Source of the DNA: Acidiphilium sp. C61
GTDB taxonomy: Bacteria > Pseudomonadota > Alphaproteobacteria > Acetobacterales > Acetobacteraceae
Length of the DNA stretch: 64,000 nucleotides
Assembly (NCBI RefSeq): GCF_902712915.1
Contig: NZ_CACTIA010000005.1
Location: forward strand, 1,822,001-1,886,000
Direction: 5' to 3'
Part shown: positions 9,761 to 20,545 of the stretch, one piece after another
Layout: each line of letters opens with the position of its first letter
Numbering within the stretch: the first letter of the stretch is position 1
Made by a program: the position numbers and the translations under genes
Notes under the pieces: generated by a model
Seen by the model: only the letters and a program-made list of their open reading frames with translations
Databases searched by the model: none
What the model was told of the DNA's origin: nothing

Positions 9761-11269
9761 ATGACGCGCATGTCTCACGAGACGGCATCGGACACTTCGC
9801 GCCGCCGCGCCGTGGTCGATCTCGGGTCGAATTCGGTCCGCCTGGTGGTTTTCCAGGGCGAATCCCGCAACCCGATGCAGATTTTCAACGAGAAGGCGGT
9901 GCTGCGCCTGGCCCGTGGCCTGATCCGCACCGGCCAGCTCGACGATTCGGCGATGGACGAGACGGTGATGGTCATGCGCCGCTACGGCGCCATCGCCCGT
10001 GCCATGGGAGCGGCGCCGTTCGAGGCGCTGGCCACGTCCGCCGTGCGCGACGCGGCCAATGGCGCGGCGTTCGTTGCCCGGCTCGAAGCTGAAATTCCGG
10101 GTCTCAGGGTCATCGTGCTGAGCGGCGAGGAAGAGGCGCGGCTCTCCGCCGAGGGGGTTCTATGCGGCATTCCGGGCGCGGATGGCATTCTGGCCGATCT
10201 GGGCGGCGGGTCGCTCGAACTGGTCCGTCTTTCCGAGGGACGGATCGGCCCGGCCGCGACGGTGCCGGTCGGGGTGATCCGCCTCGCCGAGCGGGCGCTC
10301 GAGGACCGGACAAGGGCGCGGGCGATCGTCGCGGATGAGCTGGCCAGCGTTCCGTTTCTCGGCGAGGGCGAAGGGGGCGACCTGTATGTGTCCGGCGGCG
10401 CGTTCCGGGCGCTGGCGCGCATCCATATCGCCCAGACCGGCTATCCGCTGGCGATGGTCCATCATTACACCGTCGGGCGGGACGAGGCGCGCGACCTGTC
10501 CGCCGTGATCGGCGATGCGAGCCGCAAGCTGATCGAGCGGATGCCCGGCGTGGCGCGCAAGCGGATCGAGGATCTGCCTTACGCGGCGCTCATCCTCCGC
10601 CGTCTGCTGCGGGCGACCGGGGCAAGCCGGGTCGTGTTCAGCGCCAATGGCCTGCGCGAGGGCTGGTTTCTGCGGCAATTGCCGGAGGCGATGCGCCAGC
10701 AGGATCCGCTGATCGCCGCCGGACGTGATCTTACAGTGGGGTTGCTGCGCGACCCGGCGCTGCCGGGGGCGCTGATCGCCTGGACCGCCACGCTGTTCCC
10801 CGGCGAGCCGGCCTCGCACCGGCGGCTGCGCGAGGCGGCGTGCTGGTTCTCCGATATCGGCAATCACGAGCATCCCGAATACCGCGCCGAGCAGGCTTTC
10901 CTGCGTGTCCTGCGGCAAACCGGCGTCGGGCTCGATCACCATGCCCGCGCCTTTCTCGCCCTCACCCTTGCCCTGCGCTACGAGGCGCCGGTGGAAAGCG
11001 CGTTCCTCGCGCCCTCGCGCGCCCTGCTCGACATGGCGACGGCCCGCCGCGCCGAAACCCTCGGGGCGGCGCTGCGCCTGGCCTATACGCTGTCGGCCGG
11101 CACCCCTGCCTTGCTCGCCGCGACACGCCTGGAGCGCGACCGCGATCGGCTGGTGCTGTGTCTCGATGCCAGCAGCGGGGTTTTTGCCGGCGATCCGATC
11201 GAGCGGCGGCTGGTCCGGCTGGGCTCGCTGGTCGGGCTGGAGACGGAAATCCGGGTGGCGAAGGCGTAA
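9761..11269 (+). CDS. ppx: Ppx/GppA family exopolyphosphatase
   Basis: The 502-residue protein belongs to the ASKHA-fold Ppx/GppA phosphatases, which release phosphate from polyphosphate ends or hydrolyse pppGpp. The first phosphate loop VVDLGSNSVRLVVF is near residue 18, LSGEEEARLS marks the catalytic glutamate region, and the second loop is LADLGGGSLELV. The ATG at 9761 or a second one at 9770 are both possible; the upstream open frame is Pro/Ala-rich and unlike the family. The C-terminal 200 residues form the helical HD-like part common in alphaproteobacterial Ppx. With ppk1 in the same region it sets polyphosphate levels. Confidence 0.9.
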   Translation: MTRMSHETASDTSRRRAVVDLGSNSVRLVVFQGESRNPMQIFNEKAVLRLARGLIRTGQLDDSAMDETVMVMRRYGAIARAMGAAPFEALATSAVRDAANGAAFVARLEAEIPGLRVIVLSGEEEARLSAEGVLCGIPGADGILADLGGGSLELVRLSEGRIGPAATVPVGVIRLAERALEDRTRARAIVADELASVPFLGEGEGGDLYVSGGAFRALARIHIAQTGYPLAMVHHYTVGRDEARDLSAVIGDASRKLIERMPGVARKRIEDLPYAALILRRLLRATGASRVVFSANGLREGWFLRQLPEAMRQQDPLIAAGRDLTVGLLRDPALPGALIAWTATLFPGEPASHRRLREAACWFSDIGNHEHPEYRAEQAFLRVLRQTGVGLDHHARAFLALTLALRYEAPVESAFLAPSRALLDMATARRAETLGAALRLAYTLSAGTPALLAATRLERDRDRLVLCLDASSGVFAGDPIERRLVRLGSLVGLETEIRVAKA

Positions 11270-11315
11270 GCCTTTCCACTCCGTCACGATTTTCTGGTGC
11301 TGGTGCGACGCCGGA

Positions 11316-11858
11316 TTATCGCGCCCCCGATGCGATCGCCGACCGGTCGAGCCGGCAGGACGCCGGCACCGTGCCGTGGAACGGCAGCCAGTGTCGCGTT
11401 TCGCCGAAGATCGGCAGGCCGACATAGCCGCGCAGCGCGAGCGATCCGGCATGGTCGACATGGAATTCGGCATGATACCGCGCGCCATTGTGCGGATTGA
11501 TGATGCGTCCGCGCCAGATCTTGCCGCCGGGGCGCGCTGCCGAGGGGCGGATCAGTTCGAAGCCGCACTGGCTGCGGCCCTGCCAGTCCTTGGGCATCGG
11601 GCTGCCGTGATCGAGCACGATGCCGACGATGTGCCCGCACAGCGCGGCGCTGCCATGAGCCGCGCCGCCACAACGCGCGATCTTCACGACCGCACCGCCT
11701 TCGCCCGTCAGCCAGTCACCAACGGGTGAGGCGGCCTGCGCCGCGGGCGATGCGGCGGCGATGCCGGCGAAGATTGCGAGTGAAGCGACCGGCAGGCAGC
11801 ACAGCCGCGACCGGCTTCGTAAAATCCGTCGCACAATATTCAGGGCTATTGAAATCAT
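11316..11858 (-). CDS. Exported DUF2147 protein
   Basis: Starting at the ATG that gives MISIALNIV the protein has 180 residues; a start 13 codons upstream is also open. A basic N-terminus and hydrophobic segment end at SPAAQA, a typical signal peptidase site. The mature part starts SPVGDWLTGEGGAVVKI and contains GHIVGI, KDWQGRSQCGFEL and GRIINPHNGARY, which are DUF2147 hallmarks, a small lipocalin-like beta domain of unknown function. Four cysteines in the mature part (ARC, ALC, QCG, SCR) could form two disulphides. It is convergent with ppx and divergent from the LpxR-like gene. Confidence 0.8.
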   Translation of the reverse strand: MISIALNIVRRILRSRSRLCCLPVASLAIFAGIAAASPAAQAASPVGDWLTGEGGAVVKIARCGGAAHGSAALCGHIVGIVLDHGSPMPKDWQGRSQCGFELIRPSAARPGGKIWRGRIINPHNGARYHAEFHVDHAGSLALRGYVGLPIFGETRHWLPFHGTVPASCRLDRSAIASGAR

Positions 11859-12060
11859 CGGTGATTGATATGGTGAGTGCACGATGCTTTTGCTCACAAA
11901 CAGTTGTCATATGTCCCATGCAGCGGCCGTTGCCATCGCATGACCGGCTGTATCCCGTTTCCTGCACTTGACTTGCAATCGTCCTGCCTGAGACGATTTG
12001 GGTGAAGGCCCTCAATGCCGGACCGCATCCGCGGCCCGCACTCCACGCAGGATCAAGCAG

Positions 12061-13056
12061 ATGAACCGAACCCTGGCCGTTCTTGCCATGTCCGCCTCGC
12101 TGTCCGCGCTGGCCCCGGCAACGTCCCGCGCGAGCGGTGCGTTTCCAGGCGGAATCTGGACGCTCCAGGACGAAAATGCCTCGATCAGCACCCAAGCCCT
12201 GACCGATCGCTATTATGTGAACGGCGTGCATCTCGGCTGGACCTCGAATGCGGGAGAGGTTCCCGGCGCGGTTGCCGCGTTCGGCCATGCGGTGCTCGGC
12301 CAGGGCCGGCAGCGGATCAGCATCAGCCTGACCCAGAAGATCTTCACCCCGGCGGCGACGACGCTGATCAACCCGCCGGCGAACGACGAACCCTATGCCG
12401 GCTCGTTGCTGGCAAGCTTCAGCCTGATCCAGGATACCGCCGGCAGCCGGACGATCATGGGCTTCGATACCGGCGTGTTCGGGCGCGATGCGGGTGCCGA
12501 GATCGTCCAGAATACCACCCATGCGATCATCGGCCAGGGGCGGACCCATGGCTGGGCCTATCAGCTGCCGAGCGAACCTGCTTTCGACCTGTTCGCCAGC
12601 CGCATCTGGCGGTTGCGGCTGACCGCGCCGGGCGCCGGGCTGCAGGCGGATGCGTTGCCGCAGCTTTCGGCCATGGCCGGCACGACCGAAATCTATGCGG
12701 AACCGGGGGTTGTCTTCCGCCTTGGCGAGGGGCTGGATGCCGATTTCGGGGCGCCGCTCATCAGCCCGGGGCCGTCCGGCGGCGATGCCTTCAGCACCCG
12801 GCATTTCGCGTGGTATGTATTTGCCGGTGCCGGTGCCAAACTGGTCGCGCATGATGAATATCTGCAGGGCACGCTCTATCAGACCAGCCGCTCGGTGCGG
12901 CCGAACCGGGTCGTCGGTTCCTTCGAGGCCGGCGTGGCGTTGATCTGGCGCGGCGTCCGCCTGACCTATACGCAGGTGTTCCAGACCGAGCGCTTTCATG
13001 GCCAGTCCGGCGGCATTCATGAATATGGTTCTCTGGCCGCAACGGTCCGTTTCTGA
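12061..13056 (+). CDS. LpxR-like outer-membrane lipid A deacylase family protein
   Basis: The 331-residue protein starts with a signal peptide (cleavage near ATSRASG) and continues as alternating beta strands ending in a C-terminal Phe, as expected for an outer-membrane barrel. It belongs to the LpxR/DUF2219 family, enzymes that remove the 3'-acyloxyacyl chain of lipid A. Recognisable parts are the N-terminal DRYYVNGVHLGW and NDEPYAGSLLASF, the conserved NDxPYAG signature, followed by the GxFGRDAGAE segment. The upstream open frame to 11998 lacks a signal peptide and is rejected. Enzymatic activity is inferred from the family. Confidence 0.8.
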   Translation: MNRTLAVLAMSASLSALAPATSRASGAFPGGIWTLQDENASISTQALTDRYYVNGVHLGWTSNAGEVPGAVAAFGHAVLGQGRQRISISLTQKIFTPAATTLINPPANDEPYAGSLLASFSLIQDTAGSRTIMGFDTGVFGRDAGAEIVQNTTHAIIGQGRTHGWAYQLPSEPAFDLFASRIWRLRLTAPGAGLQADALPQLSAMAGTTEIYAEPGVVFRLGEGLDADFGAPLISPGPSGGDAFSTRHFAWYVFAGAGAKLVAHDEYLQGTLYQTSRSVRPNRVVGSFEAGVALIWRGVRLTYTQVFQTERFHGQSGGIHEYGSLAATVRF

Positions 13057-13134
13057 GGGGCGCGCCGCGAGAATCGGCGCCGGGCCGAAAATTTTCTCTT
13101 TCCCAGTGCCGGCACGTGTGAATAGGATGAGGTT

Positions 13135-13485
13135 GTGAAGTTCGAAGATACGTTCATGTCAGGCGCGGATCGCAAAGGCACCGGAAACGGGCTGGGCACC
13201 GGAGTGGCGACCAGGACACGCGCGAAAACGCGTAAGCCATCGCTGTACAAGGTGCTGATGCTCAATGACGACTACACGCCGATGGAATTTGTGGTGCACG
13301 TGCTGGAGCGGTTCTTCGGCAAGAGCCGCCAGGAGGCCGAGCGGATCATGCTGCATGTGCATCGTCGCGGGGTCGGCGTCTGCGGCGTGTTCACCTATGA
13401 GGTGGCCGAAACCAAGGTGACCCAGGTAATGGATCTCGCGCGCCAGAGCCAGCACCCCCTGCAATGCACGATCGAGAAGGAATAG
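13135..13485 (+). CDS. clpS: ClpS adaptor protein
   Basis: ClpS (116 residues) delivers N-degron substrates to ClpAP. The core has [17 protein letters not shown], with the substrate-pocket NDDYTPM motif, then [19 protein letters not shown] and [16 protein letters not shown]. The N-terminal 38 residues are Gly/Thr/Lys-rich and flexible as in the family. The GTG at 13135 is preceded by AGGA at 7 bases distance; the ATG at 13156 has no good ribosome-binding site and is the alternative. clpA follows 220 bases later, the standard pair. Confidence 0.95.
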   Translation: MKFEDTFMSGADRKGTGNGLGTGVATRTRAKTRKPSLYKVLMLNDDYTPMEFVVHVLERFFGKSRQEAERIMLHVHRRGVGVCGVFTYEVAETKVTQVMDLARQSQHPLQCTIEKE

Positions 13486-13657
13486 CGCGGTTGAGGCCGG
13501 CATTCCGGGTCGCTTCTGCGGCATGGGCGTGTTGTCCGCAGTCACCATTGCGAAAGTTTTTCGGTCTATCATGTCAGTAGTGCGACAGGCCGGGCGGAGG
13601 GCCAGACTCTCTGGCCCGGCGATGTAAACGCGGTTTCGGCCGCATCGGGCTTGACCA

Positions 13658-13675
13658 GGGCCGCAAGTGCGGCCC
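13658..13675 (+). promoter_or_regulatory. Hairpin in the clpS-clpA intergenic region
   Basis: GGGCCGCA and TGCGGCCC are separated by two bases, making a compact stem-loop 30 bases before the clpA start. No T-run follows, so a processing or attenuation element is more likely than a strong terminator. The rest of the 220-base spacer shows nothing else clear. Confidence 0.3.
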
Positions 13676-13705
13676 GACGGAAGTCCGGCTTGGAGAGTTT
13701 CGGAT

Positions 13706-16031
<2,326 letters not shown>

Positions 16032-16033
<2 letters not shown>

Positions 16034-16070
16034 AGCACGTTCCAATCCATCAGGACCGGAAAGTTGTCCA
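16032..16070. repeat. Degenerate copy of the GAGCAC palindromic repeat
   Basis: AGAGCACGTT followed by AATCCATCAGGACCGG matches the first hairpin of the two better copies near 37.4 and 38.6 kb, with several mismatches in the right arm. It begins inside the clpA stop codon (TAGAGCAC), the same position relative to a stop codon as in the other copies. Confidence 0.5.
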
Positions 16071-16114
16071 AGACAACCGCCGAACCGACGGGCCCGGCAT
16101 TTATCTGAAGATCC

Positions 16115-16155
16115 AACCCCTGAAACTCATTCCTGAGTTTCAGGGGTTGTTTATT
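16115..16155. terminator. Strong terminator hairpin downstream of clpA
   Basis: A perfect 15-base stem, AACCCCTGAAACTCA with its complement, has a TTCC loop and is followed on the plus strand by GTTTATT. It lies between clpA and the convergent membrane-protein gene, so it can end transcripts from clpA and perhaps from both sides. Confidence 0.8.
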
Positions 16156-16168
16156 GATCTCCCGGCCA

Positions 16169-17959
16169 TCACGGTTTGGCCTGCTGTCGAATAAGGTACA
16201 GTTGATAGCCACCTGCCTGGCCCACACGCTTGAGCCACGGTGGAGGCGTGTTGGCCGCCAGCAGGTGCCAGAGCGCACCCTGCTTGGCGCCCGCGACAAG
16301 GGCGGAATCATTGCCCCGTGCGGCACAGAAGAGCACGAACGTCGCCTCGGTTGCCCGCACCGCCGTAGGTTCGGCCGCGCCCGCCGGCGTTCGCCAGGCG
16401 GCACGATCGCGCATGAACGCGCGGAGCCCGTGATGATAGAGCGAGCCCACGCCGATGGCCTCCGTGCGATAAATCAGTTCGGGAACAAGGCCTGGGTCGG
16501 TCAGCACGATCTGGCCTGCCGTTGGCGCCAGCAGGCGTGTGGCCGATTGCAGCGAGCAGTGGCCCGCCGGTTTCGCCGGGTCTGGCCGCAGCGCCGCAGC
16601 CGCCATGCCGGGGACATAGACAAGCACAACAGGCGCCCAGACCAGCCCCACCCGCAGCAGCGCGGCGCGGCTTGGACGGGCGGCGAAATGCCGTGAAATG
16701 TCGTCGAGCGCGAGGGGCGCCAGTGCCACGGCAAAGGCGGCAGGATATTGCTGGAAAATCATCATGCGCGCGGTCAGGCCGAGCGCCAGCGCAAGGCCAG
16801 CGATGAGTATCAGCCACAGCCCCGCAATGTCCGGCGCGTGCCGGCAGCGCCAGGCGCGATGCAGGGCATAGGCCAAGGCGAGCAATCCCGGCGCAAGGCG
16901 GCTTGCAGCCAGCGACAGCGTCGTGGCCGGCTGGTCTTCGATGATCCCGCCGAAGAAGGCGTGCATTTCCCGCACGGGGATCAGCGCATAGGGGCCAAGT
17001 GCGACGGTCGGGTAGGTTGCGAGCCATGCCGCGAATGCGGTCCCCGCGGCGGCGATGCCAAGGCCCATGCGCGAATTGCCGTGCACCTTGCGGTCGAGCC
17101 CGGCAAGGCAGATTCCGACGATCGAGACGGCGAGCCCCAGCATCGCATAAACGATCGACAGCCGGTCGATTTCCGGCGTCAGCCACCCGCCATGTGGCGG
17201 ATCGATCCAGAGCGCGACCCACAAGATCGCGGCGAAACCGGCGCCGAGACGGGCGAGCGTGGCGCCGAGCGGGCGGAACAGCCACGCATAGCCCAGTGCG
17301 CTATAGCCGAGCATGACGAAGGGCATCGTCTCCGGCATCAGCCAGATCGCAAGCCCGCCAAACATCCCGGCCGCCCAGCCCATCCGCCGGGCGCCGAGGC
17401 CGGCCCGCAGCGTGCAGCCGAGTGCAAGCGCGGTGAGGGCGACCTGCGCGATATGGTAATGCACCACGCCGAAGCCGTTGAAACTGCGAATGCCGGGCAA
17501 AAGCGGCGCGATGATCGCCGGTGCCCAGAGCCAGCGCCCTTCGGTCAGCGGCGCTGCGGCGAAACCGAGTGCTGCGGCCAGCAGGCCGGCCGAGAGCGGG
17601 CCGGTGGCGACCCCTGCGGCGAACAGCGCGCGGTGCCAGCCGAGCAGCGGCGCCAGCGGCGCGGCGAGTGCCATGATCCAGGCATCGAACAGCCGAGACC
17701 ACTCGACCACCAGCAACTGGCCCGAATCGTCGCGCCGGACGACGTTGAGCAGGTGACCCGCATGAAGCCCCTGGCGCAGCCGGACCAGCCGCATGTAGCT
17801 GTCAGGGTCGATCAGCGTTCCGTGCAGAACGGCAGGGATGGTCGTGGCGGATGCAAGAACGGTAATAACGGCAGCCGCCAGCGCCATGCCCGCATAGGCG
17901 GACGCGGGTGGCGATTTTCGCTGGAATGCATAATCGGCCGAAGCGCGCATCTCCGGCAT
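16169..17959 (-). CDS. Large polytopic membrane protein, GT-C glycosyltransferase-like
   Basis: The 596-residue protein has roughly a dozen hydrophobic helices followed by a soluble-looking C-terminal third with ALR/TAG segments. Right after the first helix it carries a loop with LIDPDSYMRLVR (DPD at 51-53), the position and style of the catalytic D-x-D in GT-C enzymes such as oligosaccharyltransferases. Other visible segments are HYHIAQ and GIIEDQPATTL. GT-C proteins transfer sugars from polyprenyl-linked donors on the outer side of the membrane. I do not recognise a named family; no glycan genes are adjacent, so donor and acceptor are unknown. It is convergent with clpA across the terminator. 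Confidence 0.5.
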   Translation of the reverse strand: MPEMRASADYAFQRKSPPASAYAGMALAAAVITVLASATTIPAVLHGTLIDPDSYMRLVRLRQGLHAGHLLNVVRRDDSGQLLVVEWSRLFDAWIMALAAPLAPLLGWHRALFAAGVATGPLSAGLLAAALGFAAAPLTEGRWLWAPAIIAPLLPGIRSFNGFGVVHYHIAQVALTALALGCTLRAGLGARRMGWAAGMFGGLAIWLMPETMPFVMLGYSALGYAWLFRPLGATLARLGAGFAAILWVALWIDPPHGGWLTPEIDRLSIVYAMLGLAVSIVGICLAGLDRKVHGNSRMGLGIAAAGTAFAAWLATYPTVALGPYALIPVREMHAFFGGIIEDQPATTLSLAASRLAPGLLALAYALHRAWRCRHAPDIAGLWLILIAGLALALGLTARMMIFQQYPAAFAVALAPLALDDISRHFAARPSRAALLRVGLVWAPVVLVYVPGMAAAALRPDPAKPAGHCSLQSATRLLAPTAGQIVLTDPGLVPELIYRTEAIGVGSLYHHGLRAFMRDRAAWRTPAGAAEPTAVRATEATFVLFCAARGNDSALVAGAKQGALWHLLAANTPPPWLKRVGQAGGYQLYLIRQQAKP

Positions 17960-18010
17960 ATGCCATGCCGGAGCCTAATACATGGTGAACGCGGCGCGGC
18001 CCGGCTGGTT

Positions 18011-19327
18011 TCAGCCGCCGGCGGCTTGCGGCAGCCGCGCCGGGCGCGGCCCGCCGGCCATCCAGTCGAGGAGTTCCACGGTGTGGATCGTCGGCAGGCC
18101 GTCGCCGGCAAGCTGGGTGAGGCAGCCGATATTGCCGGCGGCGATCAGGTCCGGCTTGAGCGCGTGCAGCGTGCCGAGCTTGCGGGCGCGCAGCTGCCCG
18201 GCCATTTCCGGTTGCAGGATGTTGTAGGTGCCGGCGGAACCGCAGCACAGATGCGGATCCTTCGGCTCGGCGATGCTGAATCCGGCGCGCCGCAGCAGGG
18301 TTTTCGGCGCGTCGGTCACGCGCTGGCCGTGTTGCAGCGAGCAGGCCGCATGATAGGCCACGGTGAGTGGTGCTGCCGGTGTCCGGCTCGGCCTGTAGTC
18401 GAGCCGGAGCAGAAGCTCGGTGATGTCGACCGCAAGTTCGGAAATCCGCGCCGCATCCTTGGCTTCCGGCGTGTCGCGGAGCAGGAAGCCGTAATCCTTC
18501 AGCACGGTGCCGCAGCCGGATGTATCGGTCACCACCGCGTCCAGCCCGCCGGTGCCGATTTCCCGCATCCAGGCGGCGACATTGGCACGGGCAAATCCAA
18601 GCGCCTCGTCATGCCGGCCGAGATGGTGGGTGAGGGCGCCGCAGCATCCTGCCCCGGCTGCAACGACGACCTCGACACCCATGCGGTTGAGCAGGCGGAT
18701 CGTTGCGTCGTGAATGCCGGGATCGAGCACCTGCTGCGCGCAGCCGGCCAGCAGGGCGACGCGCGCGCGCCGCTCGCCGGTCGCGGGGAATACGCCGGGC
18801 CGTTCGGTCGAACTCGGCGGCGGCAGTGTCGCCGGCGCGAGGTCGAGCATCGCGCGCAGCCGCCGCATCAGCATCCCCTCGCCACGCACCAGGAAGCGGC
18901 CGAGCCGCCCGAGCGATGCGGCGCGCAGCGCCATCCGGAGGCGGGCGGGATAGGGCATGATCGCGGCGAGCAGGCTGCGCAGCGCCCGGTCATGCGCCGG
19001 GCGCTCATAGGTTTCCTCGACCCGCGTGCGGGCATGGTCGATCAGGTGCATGTAGTCGACGCCGGAGGGGCAGGTCGTCATGCAGGACAGGCAGGACAGG
19101 CAGCGATCGAGATGGAAGGCGACCGGCTCGCTCGCCGGCGCGCCGGTCTCCAGCATGTCCTTGATCATGTAGATGCGGCCGCGCGGGCTGTCATCCTCGT
19201 CGCCGACGGTCACGAAGGTGGGGCAGGTCGCGGTGCAGAAGCCGCAATGCACGCAGGAGCGCAGAATCCGGTCGGCCACCGCGATGTCGGGATCGGCCAG
19301 CTGATCGGGCGTGAAATTAGTTTGCAT
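18011..19327 (-). CDS. glcF: Glycolate oxidase iron-sulfur subunit
   Basis: GlcF (438 residues) passes electrons from the flavin subunits of glycolate dehydrogenase to the membrane quinone pool. Two [4Fe-4S] motifs are complete: cysteines 25, 28, 31, 35 (CVHCGFCTATCP) and 76, 79, 82, 86 (CLSCLSCMTTCP). Two cysteine-rich CCG domains follow, with AGCCGAL in the middle and LCCGSAGTYN near the C-terminus. It is the last gene of glcD-glcE-glcF, transcribed on the minus strand, 39 bases after glcE. Confidence 0.95.
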   Translation of the reverse strand: MQTNFTPDQLADPDIAVADRILRSCVHCGFCTATCPTFVTVGDEDDSPRGRIYMIKDMLETGAPASEPVAFHLDRCLSCLSCMTTCPSGVDYMHLIDHARTRVEETYERPAHDRALRSLLAAIMPYPARLRMALRAASLGRLGRFLVRGEGMLMRRLRAMLDLAPATLPPPSSTERPGVFPATGERRARVALLAGCAQQVLDPGIHDATIRLLNRMGVEVVVAAGAGCCGALTHHLGRHDEALGFARANVAAWMREIGTGGLDAVVTDTSGCGTVLKDYGFLLRDTPEAKDAARISELAVDITELLLRLDYRPSRTPAAPLTVAYHAACSLQHGQRVTDAPKTLLRRAGFSIAEPKDPHLCCGSAGTYNILQPEMAGQLRARKLGTLHALKPDLIAAGNIGCLTQLAGDGLPTIHTVELLDWMAGGPRPARLPQAAGG

Positions 19328-19366
19328 GTGTCCTCGTCCTCGGGCGCGGGCGCCCGCTGCTCCTGC

Positions 19367-20545
19367 TCAGGCGGCGTGAAGCCGCCCGGGGTTGAGAATC
19401 CCGGCCGGGTCGAACGCGGCGGCGACGCGGCGGCGAATCGCGGCCATCGCCTCGGGCTCGCGTTGCAGCGCGTCGGGGTGATGACGCAGCGCGTCGGGCG
19501 CGCGCAGCAGCCACCATTCGCCGCCGGCGCGCCTCGTGGCGGAGGCGATCGCGGTATGGGCCGCCTCGGTCCCCGGTCCGCTCAGGAACGCGAGGCCGCC
19601 GCCCCAGTCGAGATATCCGTCGAGCCCGGCGCCGCGCGCCGCCTCGAGAACCGCGGGGCCGGCCGATGGCCGCACCGAGATGCGCCAGACCGCGTCCCCA
19701 TCGCGCACGGCAAGCGGTGCTGCGTCGCGCACCGCGCGCCACAGCCCCAGGCTGGCCGAGGTGTCGAGCTGCTCGACCGTGCCGAACGCGCCCCAGATTT
19801 CGGCGAGGCGGCCGATCCGGTAATGAACCGAGTCGGTGAAATCCTCGATCCGCGCAATGGTGATCGCGCGCGCATGACCCAGCGCTGCGGCGGCACCTTC
19901 CGGCAAATGCGCGGCGCCGGTCACCGAGAAGGGCGAGCCGAGCGCCGCCGACAGCGCCTTGACGGCGGTTGCCGCATCAAGCCCGGCCAGCAGCACGGTG
20001 CCGGTTGCTTCGGGGGCGGGGAGCACTTTCAGCGTGATCTCGCTCATCACGCCGAGCGTGCCGTAGGAGCCGGTGAACAGCTTGCAGAGGTCGAGACCGG
20101 TGACGTTTTTCAGCACGCGCCCGCCGGAGCGGATCACCTCCGCCCGGCCGGTCACGGCGCGGATGCCCATCACATGGTCGCGCATCGCGCCCCAGGCGAT
20201 CCGCCGCGGACCGGACAGGTTGGTCGCGATGATGCCGCCCACTGTCTGCGCCTCGGCGCCGAGAAAGGCGTAATGCGGCGGCTCGGCGATCAGGTGCTGG
20301 CCGGCTTCCGCAAGCTTCGCCTCGAGCGCGGCCAGGGTGGTGCCGGCGCGCGCGGAGACGATGAGTTCCTGCGGCGCATGCAGCGGAATCCCGGTGAGGT
20401 TGCGGGTGGAGAGCGTTTCCGCCGTCTGCACCGGACGGGCGAACCCGGCCTTCGAGCCGAGTCCCTCGATGGTCAGCGGAGTGCGTGACGCCGCCGCTGC
20501 CTCGATCGCCGCGACCAGCCCGGCTTCGTCGGAGGGAGTGATCAT
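19367..20545 (-). CDS. glcE: Glycolate oxidase FAD-binding subunit
   Basis: GlcE (392 residues) is the shorter FAD-binding subunit of glycolate dehydrogenase. The N-terminal FAD-binding-4 domain shows LTIEGLGSKAGF and ATNLSGPRRIAWGAMRDHVMGI, with RSGGRVLKNVTGLDLCKLFTGSYGTLGVM just before the middle, a GlcE hallmark. The start ATG overlaps the glcD stop in an ATGA, so the open frame further upstream is not used. The C-terminus ends in FDPAGILNPGRL. Confidence 0.95.
   Translation of the reverse strand: MITPSDEAGLVAAIEAAAASRTPLTIEGLGSKAGFARPVQTAETLSTRNLTGIPLHAPQELIVSARAGTTLAALEAKLAEAGQHLIAEPPHYAFLGAEAQTVGGIIATNLSGPRRIAWGAMRDHVMGIRAVTGRAEVIRSGGRVLKNVTGLDLCKLFTGSYGTLGVMSEITLKVLPAPEATGTVLLAGLDAATAVKALSAALGSPFSVTGAAHLPEGAAAALGHARAITIARIEDFTDSVHYRIGRLAEIWGAFGTVEQLDTSASLGLWRAVRDAAPLAVRDGDAVWRISVRPSAGPAVLEAARGAGLDGYLDWGGGLAFLSGPGTEAAHTAIASATRRAGGEWWLLRAPDALRHHPDALQREPEAMAAIRRRVAAAFDPAGILNPGRLHAA

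Noticed and set aside
13486..13705. Possible small gene between clpS and clpA.
   Set aside because: Frames here are short or run into clpA upstream of its well-supported start; only a hairpin is evident.
16748..20488. A 1246-codon open frame on the plus strand across the membrane-protein gene, glcF and glcE.
   Set aside because: It is antisense to well-supported genes, its translation is Arg/Gly/Ala/His-rich without any domain, and it results from the codon bias of GC-rich genes on the other strand. The same holds for long frames opposite ppk1 and clpA.
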